This document shows positions 19,709 through 24,931 of a stretch of 24,931 bases of DNA, one piece after another. Within the stretch, counting starts at the first letter, position 1. Every line of letters begins with the position of its first letter. The notes under the pieces are model-generated. The model saw nothing but the letters and a program-made list of their open reading frames with translations, was not told where the DNA came from and did no database searches. The stretch spans positions 1 to 24,931 of the forward strand of contig CALCME010000033.1 in NCBI GenBank assembly GCA_937965925.1, written 5' to 3'. The position numbers were made by a program, and so were the translations under genes. The stretch is from Candidatus Absconditabacterales bacterium. GTDB taxonomy: Bacteria; Patescibacteriota; Gracilibacteria; Absconditabacterales; Absconditicoccaceae.

Positions 19709-21258
19709 GTGAGTGGTTCTAGCTCATATCATCAGGAGACATCCTTTACAGTTCGTCATTCATTCGTAATCTGTTCTCTAAGAGAATCAGCTTTTTCATA
19801 CTCTTTTGCTTTCTTTGCAGATTGACGTTGCTCAGCTAGTTCCTTAATAGAATCTGGAGCATCAACATTTTTTTGCGTAAGGACTTCTTTCACGAGATCT
19901 ATGAGTCATATCTTTAAGATAACTTGATCAAGAAGCAAAGCATCCATCGCATCTTCATGTGACGATCATGCGTGAGAATGAAGAAGCGTAAGAACCGAAA
20001 CCGTATCAAGATCATCAGCAAGAGATGCTTCTGCCTTTTTATACAAAGGATACGGGACATAACTATCCAGAAGCTTAATATCTTCTAACGAAACTTGTGA
20101 ACTAATTTTTTTTGCTAAATTTGATCTCGTTTTTTTTGCGCTTTCCATTGCTTCCCAAGAAAAATCAAGGAAGTTTCTATAATGTCAGGTCAGATAGAAA
20201 TATCTTAGGTCAAGAGCATCATATCACTTAGCGATAATACCTGGAATACTTAAATCATCTCATTTAGACTTACTCACCTTTCATCCATCAATATTAAGAA
20301 ATTGATTATGCATTCGTCGATTTACCCATTTTGAACATCATAAACTACATTCTGCTTGAGCAATCTCATTGGTATGATGAACCGTAACATGATCAATTCA
20401 TCACGTATGTATATCAATATGTTTTCATAGCTCTGCATTTGCCATTGCACTACATTCTATATGTCGTCAAGGAAATCATCTTAAACGTTCTTCTTCATCG
20501 GTTACTTCAGATCTTTTTACAAAAACAATATCTCCTTGGTAATCACTTTTCAATCTAAAATCGTTCTCATTAAACGTGTCGTCAACGACCATTGCTCAAC
20601 TCCTGTCTCCATCATACACCCATTCCATAGATCTTTGCTCATCTTTTGGTGATATTTTCCAGAGTGCAAAATCCGAGAGATTTCTTTTCTTACTCGAATC
20701 GATTTTTGCACCATCTCATCTATGATCAGAATTCATTCACTCAAAATCTAGCTGTGCAAGTTTTCCATAGTCTTGTACTTTGGAGGTATCCATATATACC
20801 CCATCTCATTCTATAACGTATGTGAATCACTTTTCAGTAAGTGCTTGTACCATATCGATCTGTTCTTGAATATATTCTGTAGCTCTTGTATACACATCAG
20901 GATGAGAAATCATCAACTCAGACATATACTTCTTGAAGTTGTTCTCATACATTCTCGCAACTTCCCAAACCGTCTTATTCTCTCTTCTCGCTCACTTTTC
21001 CATTTTGTCTTCTCATTGATCTCCATCATCTGTCAAGTGTCCAACATCAGTAATATTCATAACATGATTCACTGTATATCATCATACAGACCTAAGGGTT
21101 GATTTTAAGATATCTACAAACATATATGCCCTCATATTTCAGATATGAGGATCTCCGTAGACAGTAGGTCCACAACTATATAGCTTTATTTCATCTTTAG
21201 AAAGAGGAACAAAGAGTTCTTTACGACGAGTGAGGGTATTATACAAATGAATGTCCAT
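19705..21258 (-). CDS. cysS: cysteinyl-tRNA synthetase
   Basis: CysS attaches cysteine to tRNA-Cys. The 517-residue product is a class I synthetase: zinc-binding Cys29 in YSCGPTVYG, the HIGH-type motif PHIGNMRA (residues 37-44), GRHIECSAM, HHTNEIAQAEC, and the KMSKS-type motif KVSKS (327-331). ALDLRYFYLTGHYRNFLDFS and the C-terminal anticodon-binding region follow. CGA at residue 265 sits exactly in the invariant PGWHIECSAM motif, and CGA CGA at 314-315 in the YWMHN motif, both Trp in the family; this is the best single-gene evidence for CGA = Trp. Conserved Arg residues use AGA or AGG. The start follows from the N-terminal MDIHLYNTLTRRKE. Confidence 0.96.
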
Positions 21259-21317
21259 CTAATTGAGATATCAATAATAAATTATACATGTATAGTAGTG
21301 AAAGTTCTTTATATATC

Positions 21318-21346
21318 AAAAAAGACACTACATGAGTGTCTTTTTT
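21318..21346 (-). terminator. strong intrinsic terminator of the 21397-21912 gene
   Basis: AAAAAAGACACT (21318-21329) pairs perfectly with AGTGTCTTTTTT (21335-21346) around ACATG. The A/T flanks make it bidirectional in principle; it closes the minus gene ending at 21397 and isolates cysS, whose start lies 60 bases further on. Confidence 0.85.
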
Positions 21347-21396
21347 CTTCCCAAAAGAAAATTTATGAGATATAGTTTAGACACGATCATGGAGAA

Positions 21397-21912
21397 CTAA
21401 TCACTACAAGATTCTTGAATCTTGGTAGCATAACTTCTCGCGTATCACTCATAGACCTGTCTACTTTTTGTAAACTGCTCTGATGAAAATGATTCTAACG
21501 ATTCCAATCTCTTTTTTGCCTGTTCTAATGTCTTTACGTTCACACATTTTCAAGCATCCATTGTAGAAATCAGTTCTTTAAAATATCTTTCAAGCTCGTG
21601 TTGTTTCCTTACCTCTTCACCATTTTTCCCTGTTATGTTTCAGAGAAAGACTTCTGCTTTCTGAAGAAGAACCTCTACTCCTGCGAAGATAGATGTTTTT
21701 TCTGCAGGATGCGTCTTGAGATAGTTAAAAGCAATAACCAAAAGAATACATCATATGATAAATTCTACCATGTTCATGCGAAATCTTTTCTTCTTTTCTG
21801 CAAGACTTCATCTCATTTCTAGAAGAGTGTCATCTACATTATCTGTTTCAATATGTACTTCATTTACATTATTTTCGTTCTTTCATTCAAGAGTAGTTGC
21901 TTCCGTAGACAT
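21397..21912 (-). CDS. single-pass membrane protein of unknown function
   Basis: The 171-residue product has a polar N-terminal part (about 1-50, acidic then basic KKKRFR), one membrane helix (about 55-72, MVEFIIGCILLVIAF), and a charged helical C-terminal part (TLEQAKKRLESLESFSSEQF) ending KIQESCSD. The positive-inside pattern places the N-terminus in the cytoplasm and the long C-terminal part outside. It begins 70 bases downstream of the second copy of the 19-base palindromic element and ends at a strong terminator, so it is probably a separate transcript. Family not recognised. Confidence 0.75.
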
Positions 21913-21982
21913 AGACACTAATAATATAGTAAATAAACTTTAAATTTGAATGTATAGTAAATTAATATTGAATTTAGACATA

Positions 21983-22001
21983 ATTTACTACGTAGTCTAT
22001 C
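21983..22001 (-). promoter_or_regulatory. second copy of the palindromic 19-mer, upstream of the 21912 gene
   Basis: Read on the minus strand this is GATAGACTACGTAGTAAAT, identical to 3325-3343. An octamer ATTTAGAC occurs three times around it: 21972-21979 (plus) and, on the minus strand, 22032-22039 and 22057-22064, the last two exactly 25 bases apart. The 21913-22133 gap holds no gene and no recognisable RNA; TATACA (21956-21951) and TATATT-like hexamers nearer the start could be -10 boxes. Confidence 0.5.
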
Positions 22002-22133
22002 GCCGTAAATGCAATTAAGAACTTCTATTTGGTCTAAATGTAAGAGTACTTTAAACGTCTAAATTTATATGCGATATACTATAATAAATTGCAATCACAA
22101 TACTGATATTTGAAAAGAACTCAAAGAGAAAAT

Positions 22134-23288
22134 CTACCTAGTTACTCTTTTATAGTTCCCATACCAGTCATCAAAAGATCCATCTTCTATCTTCGTTTGC
22201 ATACGACGCATAAGACGATAATAGAAATCTAAATTTTGAAGCGTTGCAAGACGTTTACCAAGAAGTTCTTTTGCTCTCATCAAATGTCTTAGATATGCTT
22301 TGGAGTACGTACGTAGCTCTGGAATGATGGAATCTGGAGAGATTGGGGAGAAATCAAACTCATATCTCTTCCCAACAATACGGACACACTCATAATGATT
22401 CTCATCTACTTCAAATATCAGTGATCAATGACGAGCACTACGAGTCGGATAGACACAATCAAACAAATCGATTCATGCTGCAACACACTGCACTAGTTCT
22501 CTTGGAGTCCCGACTCATAACAGATGACGAGGCTTATGAGCTTCTAGAATGGTAGTCTGTGTTCTCACTTCCATAAGAGTTGTCTCTTCAGAGTTTGTAT
22601 TACTTGCGATTCATCAAATAGAATATCCAGGAAAATCAAATTCTTGAATAGACTCTGCATGAGCTTTACGTATGTCTGGATAATGCATTCATTGTGGAAT
22701 TCATCGAAGCATAGGCATAGATCCGTCTTTGGTATAGTCAGGATGTAAGTTCTCCCGTTCCTGTACTGCTCTCCTCATCCATCTATCAGTTCTACGCACC
22801 GAATCCCATGTCTCATTCACCGAAGGCTGTGCTGGTAAGACATGGTCTAGGATAAGCGCTACATCTGATCATAAGGTCGTTTGTATTCTCATACTTTCTT
22901 CAGGAGAAAGAAAGTACTTCTTTCCAGATCTTTCCTCACGAAACATCACCCCTTCTTCAGTTATCTTACGTAATGCTCAAAGACTAAACACTTGATATCC
23001 TCATGAATCAGTCAAGATAGGTTTATTCCATGAATTAAATGCATGTAATCATCATGCAGCATCTATAACCTTAGTTCAAGGTCTTACCCATAAATGATAT
23101 GTGTTTCACAGAATTATCTCAGCTCACAACCTAAGCATATCTTCCATAGAGAGCGCCTTGATAGCTCCCTGAGTTCCTATTGGCATAAAATTTGGCGTCT
23201 GCACAACTCCACGAGACATGGTAACCTCGCCGCGACGAGCCATCGTTTTTGTTGATTTTGCTTTGATGGTAAAAATTCAGGAAGACAT
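22134..23288 (-). CDS. tgt: tRNA-guanine transglycosylase
   Basis: Tgt swaps guanine 34 in GUN-anticodon tRNAs for a queuine-type base. The 384-residue protein has TPxFMPIGT-like QTPNFMPIGTQGAIKALS, ILGNTYHL, DSGGYQVFSLG, KYFLSPEESMRIQTTLGSD, GIPQG and the catalytic-Asp motif DCVYPTRSARHG. Three features are unusual: the zinc-site cysteines (C-x-C-x2-C before YSRAYL) are Ser, Ile and Leu (DSIIPELRTYSKAYLRHL); the FDEC motif is LDHV; and GGLAVGE is GGIASNTN. CGA at residue 195 stands where LFGIVQG has Phe, again suiting Trp. ATG 23288 is chosen because it adds IFTIKAKSTKTMARRGEV, matching the family N-terminus; ATG 23243 is an alternative. No other queuosine genes are in the window. Confidence 0.94.
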
Positions 23289-23446
23289 AGCTTATAAGGA
23301 TATACAAAGATACATAGACTAACGTATAGGTTACTTTCGGTTAGTATATATTCGAATCATAGTGATACTCAGAAGAAGAAACAAGTGATTTTCATTCCAT
23401 GTACAGTATATCTCATGTAAAGATCATCATAATATCACTTATTCTT

Positions 23447-24931
23447 CTAGTTCACAATAACCATCGCATGATGATCAATATCCAATCCATCTTCATTATG
23501 TAACATAACTCAAACGTTTACCCATGGGGCAGGTCAGAGATTTGGAGCATACGTAAAGGATCAACCACTGTCAGTGGACGTATAAAATACGTCCCTACTT
23601 CCTGCTGTATCCTCAAAACATATCGCTACCTCACTATTTGGTTGACTACTCGTTCATGCAATAACGGTTGGACTCAGATCTGTGATGACGAAGTTTTTGC
23701 TCGTATCATGTAATGGAGCATCGTCTCGGCAATATTCTATTTTACATTCTGATGAACATCAGTCATGAGAAGTGAGATTACCATCATCGCACTCTTCATC
23801 TACGTCTATAGTTCAATTTCAACAAGGAGCACAGCTCGAAGCTGGAGTCAAGAGATTTCATCCTATGATACTAAACTCTGGTGATACGGCTCATCAAGGA
23901 CAAGAATGAGTTACTCATGAACCTATTCAATAGCAATCTAAATCTTGATATCATGAAAGATGTCCTGGTGCCCAGAGGATTTCCAGGGGATCTATAGTAC
24001 ACAGAGCATTTGACATCCAAAGAATTTCTATCGGATACTTCCCTGGTTCTGGAAAGGTCACTCGGTGATATTGCTTTCGATTTCATCACGGTGATTCGGT
24101 CAACCGACTATACTCAAATAATTGATTATCTCATATAGTCAGACGTAAACCATCATTCACATGAGATCAAATAGTTCGTTCGACTGGACTTCAAGGAGTT
24201 CATGGAACATTCAGAAATCATGTAAGACGCATCGCATTCAACTGTGTAGTTTGCGTTGGTCGAGAAGCTCATCAAGGAAAATTCCCCGGTGATGTACAGC
24301 TAGGAGAAAGGTAAGAATAATCAAGCGCAGGTTGAATATTTCACGTACTACTATACATAATATCGTTGAGCGTCATATCATCTAATCTTTCTATATAATG
24401 AGGAAAATTTTCTTCGTTGTATGCTATTGGTCAAGTTGAAAGAGAGACTGCTTCTTCACAAAGTCCTATAATAACAGGCTCATCTACGAATTCTCAGCTT
24501 TTGTCTCAGGTATCAAGGATATTCTCGCACAATGTTGGGGATCATCAATCACACACAAATCCGTCATTAATAGTACAATCATTCGCACACCCATCATCAT
24601 TTTCGACATCTCAATCATCGCATTCTTCACTTCACTCCACTCTTCAATTTCCACAATAAACGGTCTCGACTTCTCCACAATATTCTGTTGCCCAGGGTGA
24701 TCATGATCCATCACCACTCGCTCTTATATAACATTGAAAATCATATGCGTCACTAGTTGGGATGGTATATAATACAGGGTTATTTGTTGTATATCGTGAA
24801 AAAGCATCTCGTGTAGTGGATGATATTGGTTTCGCTCTCATCGCATATAACTCAGCATAGGTTCCATCACACGACATCTCAACCTGATCTCACATTTCCA
24901 GTTGAGTTCAAGAAACATCTACTCATCACAA
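23447..24931 (-). CDS. large cysteine-rich surface protein with DUF4215 repeats and a PA14-like domain (N-terminus beyond the edge)
   Basis: The last 494 residues of a large, probably secreted protein are visible; its start lies beyond 24931. A DUF4215-type module (CGNGRVEGSEECDDGD, then NDDGCANDCTINDGFVCDGG) lies at about 24555-24662, and a second (CGNGTIDVDEECDDGN, then HDGCSSECKIEYC) at about 23731-23833. Between them, about 24010-24250, HVNDGLRLTIGDNQLFEYS and VTFPEPGKYPIEILW resemble a PA14 domain, often carbohydrate-binding. The final segment (about 23447-23700) reads like an immunoglobulin-like strand domain. There is no C-terminal sortase motif or membrane anchor. Many cysteines imply an oxidising, extracellular location. 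A role in host or prey attachment is a guess from lifestyle. Every UGA is read as glycine; there is no other stop. Confidence 0.85.

Noticed and set aside
24417..24717. ORFs of 80 (+) and 77 (-) codons
   Set aside because: They are other frames of the surface-protein gene, whose own frame carries cysteine-rich DUF4215 modules.
1..24931. tRNA, rRNA, CRISPR arrays, insertion sequences or phage genes
   Set aside because: I looked in all gaps and found no cloverleaf, regular repeat-spacer pattern, transposase or phage motif.

Overview
This AT-rich window comes from a bacterium with an altered genetic code. Read with UGA as stop, it gives only fragments. Read with UGA as glycine, it resolves into 25 coding sequences (two of them cut by the window edges) packed on both strands. 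This is the code of Candidatus Absconditabacteria (SR1) and Gracilibacteria (BD1-5) in the candidate phyla radiation. The frames show it directly: glmS opens MCGIFGYTG with UGA at two of its three glycines, and ligA, cysS, xseA, tgt and lgt all have UGA at invariant glycines. A second change is also visible: CGA, and probably CGG, fall where families keep tryptophan (LigA PR-W-AIAYKFP, CysS PG-W-HIECSAM and W-MHN, XseA W-VEAEI), while clearly conserved arginines use CGT, CGC, AGA or AGG. I therefore read CGA/CGG as Trp throughout. The combination points to an Absconditabacteria-like lineage. No 16S rRNA or tRNA gene is present to confirm this.

Layout from left to right: the 3' end of an unknown gene; glmS (-); three small unrecognised genes (+); ligA (-); a four-gene membrane cluster transcribed leftwards (lgt, a small membrane protein, a bacterial PH-domain protein, an MscS-type TM-helix protein); a DUF4389-like membrane gene (+); xseB (-); two tandem, diverged Nudix paralogues (-); a small membrane gene (-); a Holliday-junction-resolvase-related gene, a bifunctional penicillin-binding protein and holA (+); a DUF2304-GT2 glycosyltransferase fusion, a DUF2853 gene and xseA (-); a lipoprotein (+); cysS, a one-TM protein, tgt and a large cysteine-rich surface protein that runs off the right edge (-).

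Taken together this is a housekeeping stretch: cell-wall precursor and peptidoglycan synthesis (glmS, PBP), lipoprotein maturation (lgt, with a lipoprotein substrate nearby), replication and repair (ligA, holA, xseA, xseB, resolvase-like), translation and tRNA modification (cysS, tgt), plus envelope and surface proteins. Genes are tightly spaced, convergent pairs abut or overlap, some terminator hairpins sit inside the opposing gene, and I see almost no Shine-Dalgarno sequences. No CRISPR array, insertion sequence, prophage or RNA gene was recognised. No stretch longer than 300 bases lacks a gene; the largest gaps are 1925-2159 (divergent promoters), 21913-22133 (regulatory-looking repeats) and 18479-18664 (divergent spacer with no element I can define).
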